Assembly (NCBI GenBank): GCA_963920665.1
Contig: OY987264.1
Location: 25,338,906 to 25,402,905, forward strand
Source: Straminergon stramineum
Lineage: Eukaryota > Streptophyta > Bryopsida > Hypnales > Calliergonaceae
Length of the DNA: 64,000 nucleotides
Direction: 5' to 3'
In this document: positions 35,549 through 46,100 of the stretch, piece by piece
Layout of the letters: each line of letters opens with the position of its first letter
Numbering within the stretch: position 1 is the first letter of the stretch
Translations under genes and position numbers: made by a program
Notes under the pieces: generated by a model
Told to the model about the DNA's origin: nothing
What the model saw: only the letters and a program-made list of their open reading frames with translations
Databases searched by the model: none

Positions 35549-36085
35549 TTACCCCATAAGTACTTGAGTGACCATTTTATAGTTGCTACTCAACTCTGGG
35601 TAGTATTTTGGGGCAAAATCTTTTTTTTCAAACTTTTTTTCTCTTTGTATACATTAGGTTGTGTTGTCTTTCAATTTTTATATTAAAATTATTTAGATCG
35701 CTATGGTCAAACAAAAATTAGAAGGAAAATAACACAAAGTGTTTAGAATTTGCCTAGTGTTGGAAAATTTACTAATTGGGGAAAGTATCATTGTTCCCAT
35801 CACTAGATCTTATGCATTCTTTCACAAATCAATAGAATCTACAATTTTGACCAATACAAAAATTCAAATTAGAAATATTAGAAATAGTATTTTTAATGAA
35901 TTTTTGAAGTTACATCTTCAAAATTCATTTAAAAAGAATCTTAAAATAGATATATAATTTTAAATGTATGGATACTTTTGACTTTTTGTGCTTCACATTA
36001 ACTTCTTTGAAGCAAACTTTTAAAAATTTATAAAACTTATATTTTGTACATAACACATTTGGGTTTTGTCCAAACTTTAGGTTGA
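35549..36085 (-). mobile_element. PB4-family element, inverted and diverged (PB4b), ~537 bp
   Basis: Reverse complement aligns end to end with 22962-23495. Phrases common to both (in PB4 sense) are 'tttggacaaaac', 'gaattttgaagat', 'taacttcaaaaattca', 'ttctattgatttgtgaaa', 'agtgatgggaaca', 'ctaaacactttgtg' and 'ttgaaagacaac'. The ends have decayed: 'tttaccccataagtacttga' at 35549 and 'ctttaggttga' at 36075-36085. Near-equal length supports the PB4 boundaries. Confidence 0.7.
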
Positions 36086-36598
36086 GCTATCATAGTTTCA
36101 ACCTATTTTCTTAACTTTACTAGCACTAGGTGCAAATTATGGTACAATTAAGATAAGCCATCCTATTTTCCTACAATTCTATAGAGCCTCTTTGTGGCAC
36201 TATGTACTAGTTGGTACATTGTATACATTTTTTATTCATTGTATCAAATAGAAGCCTCAAAATAGGATTGATAATTGTCAAAATTCATTGTCACACAAAT
36301 AGGAAGGCTAATATTAACTTTTGAAGGACAATTTGTAAACAAAGTAGCTAATGGAATTCAAATAGATTGGTCACAACTTCTTGAATAGATCTTGAAAAGC
36401 TCTTGGAACCATCATTTGTTTCATTTGAGCTAGAAATAGGCTCAATTCAAAGATTTGGTGAATTTTTGGTGGGCTAAGTGAACTTTTTTAGCAATGAAAA
36501 CTAACCATTAAATTCTCCTAGTTCTACTTTAAAGAGAACTTTAAATCTTAGGTTGCGACCCAAATGCCATTGCAAATGCAATACTATTTACTCTACAA
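36086..36598. other. AT-rich gene-free spacer
   Basis: Nothing identifiable. Confidence 0.3.
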
Positions 36599-36834
36599 CA
36601 ACGATGCTAAGACATGAGTATAGAGATGTGAGCTTATAACCTTGAACCTATTGTAGGTATGTCCCTACAACCATTTGAAGGTGTTTATAATATATGTACC
36701 TTTAACATAAATACACTAAAATATAGAAATAATCTATAATATAGACACCTATAACCACAAAAAATGTTTATAATATAGAGTCCAAGGCTCATGGGCTCAT
36801 AGATTCTATGCTCACATGCTAGCACTCCCCCACC
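36599..36834. mobile_element. Small inverted-repeat element (family T, copy T1), ~236 bp
   Basis: Left end 'aacgatgctaagacatgag', then 'atgtgagcttataaccttga'. Right end in reverse complement 'ggtgggggagtgctagcatg', then 'tgagcatagaatctatgagc'. The interior is made of 'tataatatag', 'gacacctataacca' and related phrases. The same terminal motif, GCTAGCATGTGAG, and interior motif recur in the larger element at 41684-42725. Confidence 0.55.
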
Positions 36835-37021
36835 ATATAATGTGATCAATAATCCAAATGTTCGACATAATCTTTAACCTTATAAAGTAAAGTTGTAAAA
36901 CACGAAATTTCTCATTTATATACCTCAATGGGTTATAATTCATCAATAAAAAATATTTCAAGTTTAGTACCACATACATCATTTCATTGACAACTGCTAA
37001 AAAAACTAAAATGTCAAGCAA

Positions 37022-37043
37022 ACCTTATTTATTTATTTATTTA
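37022..37043. repeat. (ATTT)n microsatellite
   Basis: A short run of ATTT units interrupted at its start, reading 'ttatttatttatttattta'. Confidence 0.85.
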
Positions 37044-37065
37044 AAGTGACTAATTTAACCCTTAT

Positions 37066-37750
37066 GGGTGATTGCAAGAAACACTTGTCCTATTTTTTGT
37101 CCCCTTGCCCTTGAATAAGTGTTTTATTGCTCATAACTTTTGCATCATTTGTGCATTTGGCATGAAATTTGGAATGAAGCTACATGCGGTAGTTTTAGAC
37201 ATTCAATAATTTGTTCAAAATTTTCAAAATTAGTTTACTATTGTTAAATTGCCCTCGATTGGATTTCTGCCTTGGCCATTTTGGAGGTTTTTAGTCCTGT
37301 TTTTCACCCCAAAATGAGAATTCAAAGTCACAAATTGGACATGTTGGAGGTCTACTAACATTACAAGGACTAACAATGAGATTTTATGAAAAATAACATG
37401 TCAATTGCACACAAGGGATCAAAGTGACCTTCCTTTAAGTGAAGGCTACGAAGAGGGAAAAAATTTCCTACATAAATACTTTAGTGCAATGCAAGAGCAA
37501 TTTGCTCTTGCAAATTTTTTTTTAATTCAATTTTCTCTTAATTATTAAAAATAGTAAGGTCCATAGACCTCTATTTTGCTATTTTTTGCTCTTTGTGGCT
37601 ATTTTAGTACCCTGCAATGGTTTAAATTTGTATGGGCCTCAAATCGACAATTTAGATGTATAAGCGTGTTGTTGACATACAATATTGATAGTTTTACATA
37701 ATCTTGTTAGTTCTATGGCCCAAAATGTGAAATGTTTCTTGCAATCACCC
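37066..37750 (-). mobile_element. 'GATTGCAAGAAACAC' inverted-repeat element (G2), 685 bp
   Basis: Starts GGGTGATTGCAAGAAACACT and ends TGTTTCTTGCAATCACCC, a terminal inverted repeat of about 18 bp. Its left part ('gtcctattttttgtcccctt', 'cataacttttgcatc') is the reverse complement of the right part of 49177-49895, so it is the same family in opposite orientation. A third, decayed member ends near 3937. The target duplication is not clear. A sequence resembling a TTAA/CCC end ('tttaaccctta') touches its left edge. Confidence 0.7.
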
Positions 37751-38368
37751 TAACACAATATTTTATGACAACCTAAATTTGAATTTAAAAATCTTTCACA
37801 TAGGCATCTTGAAGCTTGTAAAAATGACCAAGAAACGATGAGCTTTCGTCCTCCAAAAGGCAATAGACAACTTCAAAGCTATAGTATGGGAATTTTAACA
37901 AACCTTCCAATGCAAAAAACACTCATTTAAATGGGCTTTTGAAATACAAAACCTAGCTTGATAGGTGAACCTCTTGAAGGCAAAGAAATTGATAATAGAA
38001 AGTTAGACTATAGTTGAGTATTGAAGATGCTATATATTAGATTCCTTAAAAACCAAGCCCTTCAGACTATTTGATAACACTAAGATTAAGAATCCACTAC
38101 AATATTTGATAACACAAACATCTACAAAGAAATCATTTTTCCACAATGTTTTTGTAGAATGCTTCAAAAAATCACTATGAACAACAAACAAAACTATAGA
38201 TAAAACATGACTATAAGTTCAATCTAACGTAGAGACAATAAAATGTCAATGTATTTTTATAATGCCTCATGAATCTTAAACACCCATATCTTAGAGGTTG
38301 AATTTCTTTGGCTTAGAGGTTATATCATTGCTTTCGTAGACAAAAGTAAATCAAACCTTAGATGTAAG
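37751..38368. other. AT-rich gene-free spacer
   Basis: Only a short direct repeat ('atttgataacac' near 38070 and 38105) is noticeable. Confidence 0.3.
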
Positions 38369-38596
38369 TTAACTTTGTAACATCACTAAAGAAACTCTCT
38401 ATTCAATAGATGACAAGAAATCCTTCTATTTAAGATAGAAGTGCAAATGTTCATTCTTGAAATTTTTTGTAAAAAGGAAAGGTCTTGCACAATAGTTTGA
38501 CTTCTAATGAATGTTTTTGGCTTTTTTAAAGAAAAAGATTCACATGTTACCAAAAAAGATGATTTCCATAGTGACCAACTCATCCTTCAAAGGTTG
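38369..38596 (+). mobile_element. Decayed 231-bp TTAA element (PB5 family)
   Basis: Starts TTAACTTTG. It follows the 231-bp unit at 24194 through 'aatagatgacaagaaatcct', 'gatagaagtgcaaatgttca', 'aatagtttgacttctaatga', 'gatgatttccatagtgacca' and 'tcatccttcaaaggtt'. Length is about 228 bp. The terminal repeats are badly decayed, which suggests it is the oldest of the three copies. Confidence 0.6.
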
Positions 38597-39682
38597 TCCA
38601 TATACTATTGGCAAGGACCAAAAAACATCTTTTTAACAAATGGAAAGCTGTAGAAGGGATGGACAACAACTATTTTCATCCAAAACAATTTGGACACAGG
38701 GAAGAGTGGTATATATGTATGTATGGACACCAAAATTTCAATGAATGATGATAGCAATATTTTTTTTAAATGTTGATTCCTAGATATGGATCACCAAATA
38801 GTGTATTTTGGCAATTTATATATTTTTTTCTAGACTTGAATTTAAGCCATAAAAATTCTCTTTTTTGAATTTGAGCACAACTTTTGAAATGAAGCTTATC
38901 AAGTTTAGTTCCTATTCCAATAGAAATTTTGAAAAACTCGTAAAATTCAATGTTTTATTGAAATTTGAACTTTGGATCTATTACCATGGAGAGTTAATTC
39001 ATTAATTTTAGAATGAAACATAATTTTTTTGGCACTATGATGTTCTCAACTATAATTTACACGAGCATTTGGAAAGTTTTTGGAGTTGCCCTAGTAATTT
39101 GCGTCTTCTTTATAGAAGGAGCTAGAAGGTTCAATAGCTCGGATTCTATCTTCTCATCAAAATCTCTCTATTTATTTCATCTAGTATCAAGTTCTCCCTA
39201 GACAATTTCCTTCAACTTCAAACTTGCAAAGGCTACAATCCTTCTCTTTGAAAGCCATGCCGGGTTTGAAACTAAACTCTAAATTTCTTTATATTGGACA
39301 AGCATAGACAATAGAATAGGGCTAGCCTCTATGACCAATCCTGAAGCAATGTTTGCCCCCCACCTTGTCCAAGCATTCAAAGCCTCTCAACAACCAATCT
39401 TAAAGCAATATCCACCTTTTCTAAAAACATATCTGCCTCTAGCAACTTGGATATCAGCTTTGGATTCAAAATGGCAAGTAACAAAATTTGACAATTTCAT
39501 GAAAGTAGTGGCTACATATCCACCTTTTATTCTTGCACACTAGTTAGCTACTGATCCTACCCATATTTTGACCAATTTTGAATTTTCCATTTTCACACTT
39601 GAACGGGTTATTTTTCCTAAAGCATTGGCTAACGATGAACTAACTATTGAACCTCCCCAAATATTTATGTACATCTATTAGA
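38597..39682. other. AT-rich gene-free DNA
   Basis: No supported gene. Frames at 39013-39201 and 39331-39543 show no recognisable domain. Confidence 0.35.
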
Positions 39683-41000
39683 TATTGCGGCCCTAGTAAA
39701 ACTTTACAACTCCAAGTAGCCTTGAGAAGCCCTTTATAGCTTGCAGGGCTCACTACGCTTCAATTCTAGTATCACTTGGGCCCAAACTAACTAACACCAC
39801 ATATGCCATGTACCCACAGCATTAGTACTCACTTCCAACTTACATTTCTATGTCCCAGTCCCCAAGACTACTAGCACGCACTCCACACGTAACACCTGGT
39901 ATGTCACTTGGTGACATGGGGCGAAACTTTCATCTTACTCTGCTAGGACTCATATTGGCACTACTCACCCAATTCTAATTGCCTTTGGTTGTCACCCCAC
40001 TCCATACTAGGCCCATTGTGTATTTATTACCTTTATACCAAAACTAATTAGGACTTACAAATTGGGACACATCACTAATGGCCTTGCAAGGAGTGGGACT
40101 ACATCCAACCGGTGCCTAGGGACACCTACACAAGTGTCCCATAGTACCTTGAAGTTGGTAGTGAAGTTGCATCACCAACTTAGAATCACTAGAACTCACC
40201 AAGGCTCCAAGAGGCAATGAAGAGGGAGATCAATCCCTTCTACAGTACTCTCTGTGGTATTCGGCAAATCTCCCCTTGTAGGTCAAAGGAAATTTCCAAA
40301 CCCCCTTGGGTTTTGGAAGACTACCCATTTCCAACCAAAATCACCAAATTCCAACTCTATTCGAACTCTGGAACTTCCAAACCATGTAACTTTGAAGTCA
40401 AGGCTCCAAATCCCACATGCAAGCCCATTTCGGATATTTGCACAACAAATAGATGCCAATGGACTATTCACTTGTCTCATTTGGATAAGTTCTCACAAAG
40501 TTATAGCCCTCCAAAGATTCAAATTCATTAGGAGCAACATCATGCCTTCACTATAGCCCTTCTCTTAGCCAGAACTTTAGGCTCATAGCTTAGAACCTCT
40601 TAATGCTTGACATTATAGCTTTCTTGTCTTCATAGCTTTTCAACAATATACTACATGCCATACTTTGTTGAGGGATTGTTTGGGAACCCCTCCTTCCTAG
40701 CCTTTGAGTGCCATGGCGTCACTGGGACACCCCCAACTTTGAATGGCCATAACTTCTAGTCTACTAGTCCAAATCACGCATTCTTTAGACGGTTGGAAGT
40801 TTCTTCTCAAGAGATTTCCAAGAATGTATGATGTGCTACCATTCTTTTCCTATCCAGGGCGCTATTGTGCCATGTTTGCTCCTGAGTCTCTTATTTCTCC
40901 CTTCTTAGACTATTGCAAGGCTTGGGAAGTCACCTCCAATGTCCCCCTTGCTTACTAAAGCACTTCATGCACCCCAAGGAAATAGAGGCATGATATTATA
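39678..41000 (-). mobile_element. Family A solo LTR, inverted copy
   Basis: The LTR at 39683-40995 is 1313 bp, exactly the length of the copy at 533-1845. In reverse complement it begins 'tatcatgcctctatttcctt' (against 'tgtcacgcccctatctcctt') and ends 'ctagggccgcaata' (against 'ctagggccacgaca'). Flanks are TTAGA and TTATA, a 5-bp duplication with one mismatch. The terminal dinucleotides and several CG sites have changed to TG/CA-type bases, the pattern of aged methylated DNA, so it looks older than the first copy. The frames at 40217-40556 lie wholly inside the LTR. Confidence 0.8.
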
Positions 41001-41683
41001 AGAGATTCAATTACACTAGAAGACTATTTCAAGTTGGTTCCCCATGTTGGGAACCAATCACTACAAGCTAGAATTTTTTTTAAATTTAAAAATTATTTAG
41101 AAATTCTTTAATTTATTTATTTTTAATTATGAGAAATTTTAATTTTTTTATTGTTATGCAATGTGGATGTTGCCTAGCCACGTCAACTTGTTGTTGACAT
41201 TGAGTTCCTATAGTCTAATTACTTGTGGGAACTCACAAGCTTCTAGAGTTGCTAAATTTCTTCTAATGTATGAAGACAATTTCAGTCTTTTTAAGCATAC
41301 AATGCATTTGATATGAATTTTCACTTTTAGTTTAAAAATTCATAGAAATCTCAAATTTGACAAAAAAAAATTTGGAATTTCTAAGCCTTTCAATAGACTT
41401 GTGGCTTAATTTCTAGAAAAATATAAACTCTATTCTTTTTTCATTGACAAAATGAAGCATTCAAGGTAGAAGATTTTGATATTTGACCACATGGTTGTAG
41501 AGTTTGGTGTTTCAGGGTTAAAGAATCTTGCAAATTAGAATTGTGTTTATAGAAATAAAAAAGCAATATATATTATGGAGACAAAATAATATAGAAAAAT
41601 TATTGCTCCAAAGTTCACTTCTTTGAGGTGAAAGAATAATCAATGTATTGCATAATAGGTTTATATTTTGACATGCAAAAGAT
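41001..41683. other. AT-rich gene-free spacer
   Basis: Nothing identifiable. Confidence 0.3.
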
Positions 41684-42725
41684 AACCCCTCGGGGGGCAC
41701 GGTTGCTAGCATGTGAGCCTAAGATCTTGAGCCCGGGTACGCAACTCTTGTATTATATACAGGGGTCATCGGCATTAAAACAACTTAGAGGACAGCTTTT
41801 GTTAAAATTATATCAAATTAAAAAGACCAAAAAGCTAGGTGAAGACCAAATTAAAAGAAAATTAAATGTAAAAAATTTTGAATTACATACATTTTAGAAA
41901 AAAACTCACAATATATATGAAGAATTGAAACACCTATGCATAGTTTTTAAAAATATATACAAAGAAGTTGGGTCTAGTTAAAATTAAATTTTTATTAGAA
42001 AGCCCCAAAAGTTGCCTAGCTCGGCCTATGATACATGTATTAAAAAAACTCATATAATTAGTTTTTTAATGCTATTATTGTCTTCAAAAATATTTGTTTC
42101 ATGTACATAAGTATATTTTTGGATTCCTTGTTAAAAGGGCTACACGATTATTCTACATTAAAACAAATTACATCCCTTAAGATTGGATTAAAATGCATTA
42201 TAAGTGATTATAATCAGGGCCATATAATATAGAAGTTGCGTACCCGGGATCTTGAGCCCATGAGCTTAGGAGCCTAGGCTCCTACGTTATTGGTACCTAT
42301 ATTATAGGTACCTTCCATAGCTATAGGATGTTTATAATTATAGGTGTCTTTGTTGTAGGTACCTATATTATAAGCATATTACATGGTTATAGGATGTTCA
42401 TATTATAGGTGTCTATGTTGTAAATACCTATGTTATAGACACCTTCCATAGTTATAGGATGTTTATATAATATATGCCTAATTATATTATGGGTGTCTAT
42501 GTTTTAGGTACCTATGTTATAGGGACCTTCCATGGTTATAGTATATTTATATTACAGGTACTTATGTTACAAGCACCTTACATGGTTATAGGGTACTCAT
42601 ATTATAAGTATGTATGTTGTAAATACCTTCAATAGTTATAGAATATCTACTTACACCCAGGCTCAAGGCTCATAGGCTCTCATTTCTAAACTCACATGCT
42701 AGTGTCGTTGCCTTAGGGGGTGCAC
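41684..42725. mobile_element. Composite inverted-repeat element (family T, copy T2), ~1.04 kb
   Basis: Left end 'aacccctcggggggcacggt', then 'tgctagcatgtgagcct'. Right end in reverse complement 'gtgcaccccctaaggcaacg', then 'acactagcatgtgag'. A second inverted pair lies inside: 'cttgagcccgggtacgcaac' near 41729 and 'gttgcgtacccgggatcttg' near 42233, so the element is compound. Its right third is a minisatellite of 'ttataggtacctatgt' units. The AT-rich middle (41770-42215) holds no gene. Class is unknown; T1 at 36599 is a short relative. Confidence 0.55.
42282..42650. repeat. Degenerate minisatellite of TATAGGTACCTATA-type units
   Basis: Repeats of the near-palindromic motif 'ttataggtacctatgttata' alternate with 'ccttccatagttataggatgttta' at irregular steps of about 50-80 bp (markers near 42314, 42384, 42447, 42529, 42582 and 42629). 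It lies inside T2 between its inner and outer right ends. Confidence 0.7.
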
Positions 42726-43359
42726 TCCTATTTTTTTTAGAATTAGTATGTAATCAAATTAAATGAAGGGTCATTTAAATTACCTTGGGCCTAAATTTAG
42801 ACAATTTTTTGAAATAAAGTAGCATCATTGTAATTGGGTATTTAAAGTTATAAGTAATGAAGGGTAGGGGATAATACTAAATTTTATCTATTTTTTTCTA
42901 AAGTAGCCTTGCCAAAAATCAAATCGAAAAATCAGAACTTTTAAGAATTAAAGGATTGTAGTATTAGTTGGAGAAATATCCAAGGGTTGAATACTACATG
43001 GAATATGTGATGTGAACAAGTTGTAGAGGGTATCAGATTGCATCATGAGTATATCATTTGGTCAGGGTGTGGATGAACAAGTTGTGCGTGATGTTTTGTT
43101 TAGGCGATTTGTGGTTTGAAAAAAATTAGGGATTTGGGCTCAATTGGGGGTGGTATTTGCATACTGCAAAACAAAGGAATTAAGGTTTGTTTTGTGACTA
43201 CTTCGAGTTGTGTGACATATTGCCAATTAGAATGAAATGAGCTTTAGCCATACAATACTTGCAGTTTGGGCGTGCATAATTTTGAATTAGGATTGGTTTA
43301 GACTGCAAGTTTAGGGTCTATGTGATCATGCTTAAGCTTTAGGTTTCTCAAGAGAAACA
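42726..43359. other. Gene-free spacer
   Basis: No repeat structure seen. Confidence 0.3.
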
Positions 43360-43722
43360 TTAGGATTTAAGATTGGGGATAGCATTTGGAGTATACAATT
43401 TAGTTAGGAGAGTGTTTGGAATTTGGAGTATGTATGGCTTCAAATTGCCCGATAGAGTGACATTGTGGATGTTGGAGTTGGAGGTTACGAATCTAGAGTA
43501 TTTCGAGAAGGTAGTAAGGGCTTTCAACACAAACATGGACGTCTTCAAAAATTCTTGGAGATTGGAATTTGTAGTCCTAAAAAAACTTTGGATGAAGCTA
43601 CTCGGCAAGTTGTCTATTATATAGTTGCATCAACTATGAGTAGTTCTTTGTGGAAGATGGAAGGTGGAGATCATTGTACAAAAGAGAGATGTACCGGCTA
43701 TCTTGCCCAAGGTGTGGGTTAA
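43360..43722. other. Region open in three overlapping frames, function unknown
   Basis: Two forward frames (43373-43624, 83 codons; 43465-43722, 85 codons) and one reverse frame (43360-43608) overlap. A stop-free stretch like this is mildly unusual for such AT-rich DNA. The third frame has a more protein-like tail, with basic and Cys residues ('SSLWKMEGGDHCTKERCTG'), but I recognise no domain. It may be a decayed exon or transposon coding fragment, or chance. Confidence 0.2.
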
Positions 43723-45071
43723 ACCAAGAGTGCAATGAGGTAACAACTTTAAATGTATGCCAATAGTATTGAGTTGCTTGATTAGTGATTTCATTTTGAT
43801 TTTACTCAATGTGTTTCATTGTAGTTGTGCTTTAAAAATGTACAAGTTCTGTACTTCATATTTCTTGTATTCATTGCAATTCAATCCTTACGTTGCTATT
43901 TTATGGTGTTCTTCTTTGTGTAGGATCTCCATTTGTATTTGAGATGTGTTTTGCTATTAAATTTTCAAATTGAAACCCTGGACCATTCATAGTGCAACCT
44001 TCATTTTTCAAGTCATTGTAAATGGTTTGTGTTGTGTTTGTAAACACATGCACTATATTTTGACGTTACATTATGGACTTTAGATGTATTTGGCATTGCA
44101 TTTTAAACTTCAAATGTTTTTGATGTTGCGTTTTCAAACTTCAAACTCCTATGTTACTATATGTATTTTCTTCTCCAAGGTACTAGTTTGTGATTCAATG
44201 TAGTTATTGTTTGAATGCTTTTGGTATTTGAAAGTGTTATTTGTCAAAATCTAGTTTTGAGATATTTAATTTTTGTTTATCTATGGGGTACATCATTTTG
44301 TGTAAACATGGTTTCTAGTGAAAAATTCCCATATGACCTCATCTATTGTTTGTAAGGAACATGTAAGAGTTTAGTCTTTATAAATTTTAATGAATATAGG
44401 GTATACTAAACTACCACAAGAATGTTTTTCAAATAAAATATAGGGTACATGAAATTAGACGAATTTAGAAATTTAGGTAAAAGCTAGCCCCTTGTAAATT
44501 TACAAAATCCACCTACATAGCCCCCTATAATAGGGGCTTGAATGCACATGATCATACAACATCCTACATAGTGCACCCTCTAAGGATAATCCTAACTCTA
44601 TATTATCCAAACTTTTGAAATAAACTAGATAGAATTGCATTCCACAATTTGAAATCCATCTACACTCTAAAGTTTTTACTTTCCACAATGAAAAAAATGC
44701 TTTATAGTGATGTTTCATTCAAATAGCTTCTCATTCATTCAATGTCATGTTGGAATCTTCCAAATAACCTTCTTTTAAAAAATCTTTGTTTAAGACCAAT
44801 TTGATTGATTAGTAGAGAATAATATATAGTAGAAGGATACAATTGAAAATACAAAGAATTCAAAACATAATTTGGTCACAAAGAGTAGCATTTATAATGT
44901 CCTATGCATAGGTCAAGCACGAAAACATTTATTTTGGCTAACAAAATATCTGAGCACTATATACCCACTCTCCAATATAAACTAAATAGACACATATATA
45001 CTATTATGGTGTACTAAACCACACACTTAAGCACTTTTTATCCAAAGTATGAGTGTTGTCAACCAATGATG
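43723..45071. other. AT-rich gene-free DNA
   Basis: No supported gene. A small perfect palindrome, 'agccccctataataggggct' (44519-44538), is the only local structure noticed. Confidence 0.35.
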
Positions 45072-45378
45072 AATTATACCAAAATCTGGTAAACAACAAC
45101 AGTGGTCAAAATCTACTATGGTTCTTTAAACCATTGTTTTGTACATGCTTCCAACAACTGCAATCAACTTCTTTTCTAATTTCGGATTGCAATTTTTGCA
45201 ATTTTAGTGGATGTAAAATACATTAGAGAGGTCTGAAAAATAACTCTACAATGGCATATTACACTCTCTAAATTTCAAAAAAATGTAGTGAAAAATTTGA
45301 AAAGAAGTTGGTTGTGATTGTTGGCAGCATGTACAAAATGGTGGTTAAAAAAATCTTGTAGTCAATTTTGGTATAGTG
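45072..45378. mobile_element. CACTA-like MITE (M2), 307 bp, target duplication ATG
   Basis: Right end in reverse complement CACTATACCAAAATTGAC; left end AATTATACCAAAATCTGG (first bases mutated). Flanks are ATG at 45069-45071 and ATG at 45379-45381, a perfect 3-bp duplication. Inner arms are also inverted: 'tttgtacatgcttccaacaa' near 45149 against 'attgttggcagcatgtacaa' near 45318, and 'aatcaacttctttt' against 'aaaagaagttggtt'. The interior resembles M1 ('catattacacactc', 'aaaagaagttg'). Non-autonomous. Confidence 0.8.
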
Positions 45379-45820
45379 ATGGTAAAAAATACCTAGAGAA
45401 TGGGTTGGTAGAGAGTGGGACCCCTAAAATGCCTCTAAGCAATGGACTTCCTAGGCTAAGCACCACAAATTAATATATTTAGATATTGATTGTAATTGGA
45501 TAGTGGAAAAAAATTGGATTGACTTAGGGTGATGCAATTTAGTGATACTATCATGGCTAGTATTGTAATTCCATCCAAATATGTGATGCAATTGAATATG
45601 ATCATGAGTGATCAATTACTACAACACATCCAATATGAAACTACATAGCCAAAAAACCAAAAAATTTATAAAAAAAATTCAAGGAATATTGTAATGAAAC
45701 CAAATACAAATGCTAAAATAATTGAAAGCTCAAAATCTCCACCAAACCACTTGCCACTAAACTGACCACTACCGCCTCATTTCCAAATTATGGTATAATA
45801 CTGGGCTTTTTGGAATCTTC

Positions 45821-46100
45821 ACTTTGCCTTGCATCCATGTAAAAAAAATCAGCTCTAAACTCATCGTGGTGCTTTTGCTCTCCTTCATCAAAGTAGGTGC
45901 TCCAAATCTAGGTGGCAGCAAATCCCCTACCACTAGAATGGCCATCATTGCTTGATTATTTATCCAAATGGTCTAAGACTAATATTATTGGAAGCATAAC
46001 TTTGCCTTGTACATGTTCATCAAAACTCAACTCCAAAATTTTTGTGGTTCTTTTTATCTCCTTCCTCAAAATTGTTGCTTCTATTTTAGATGGCACAAAC
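45821..46100. repeat. 178-bp direct duplication
   Basis: The segment starting 'actttgccttgcatccatgt' at 45821 is repeated from 45999 ('actttgccttgtacatgttc'), with matching phrases for about 100 bases ('ctctccttcatcaaag' against 'atctccttcctcaaaa', then 'ctaggtggcagcaaa' against 'ttagatggcacaaac'). The 178-base step is not a multiple of three, so the 120-codon frame at 45912-46274 is not a coding repeat. I do not call it a gene. Confidence 0.55.

Noticed and set aside
40217..40556. Two overlapping forward frames of about 100 codons and one reverse frame
   Set aside because: All lie inside the inverted solo LTR; LTRs do not encode proteins of this kind and the other copy does not keep the frames.
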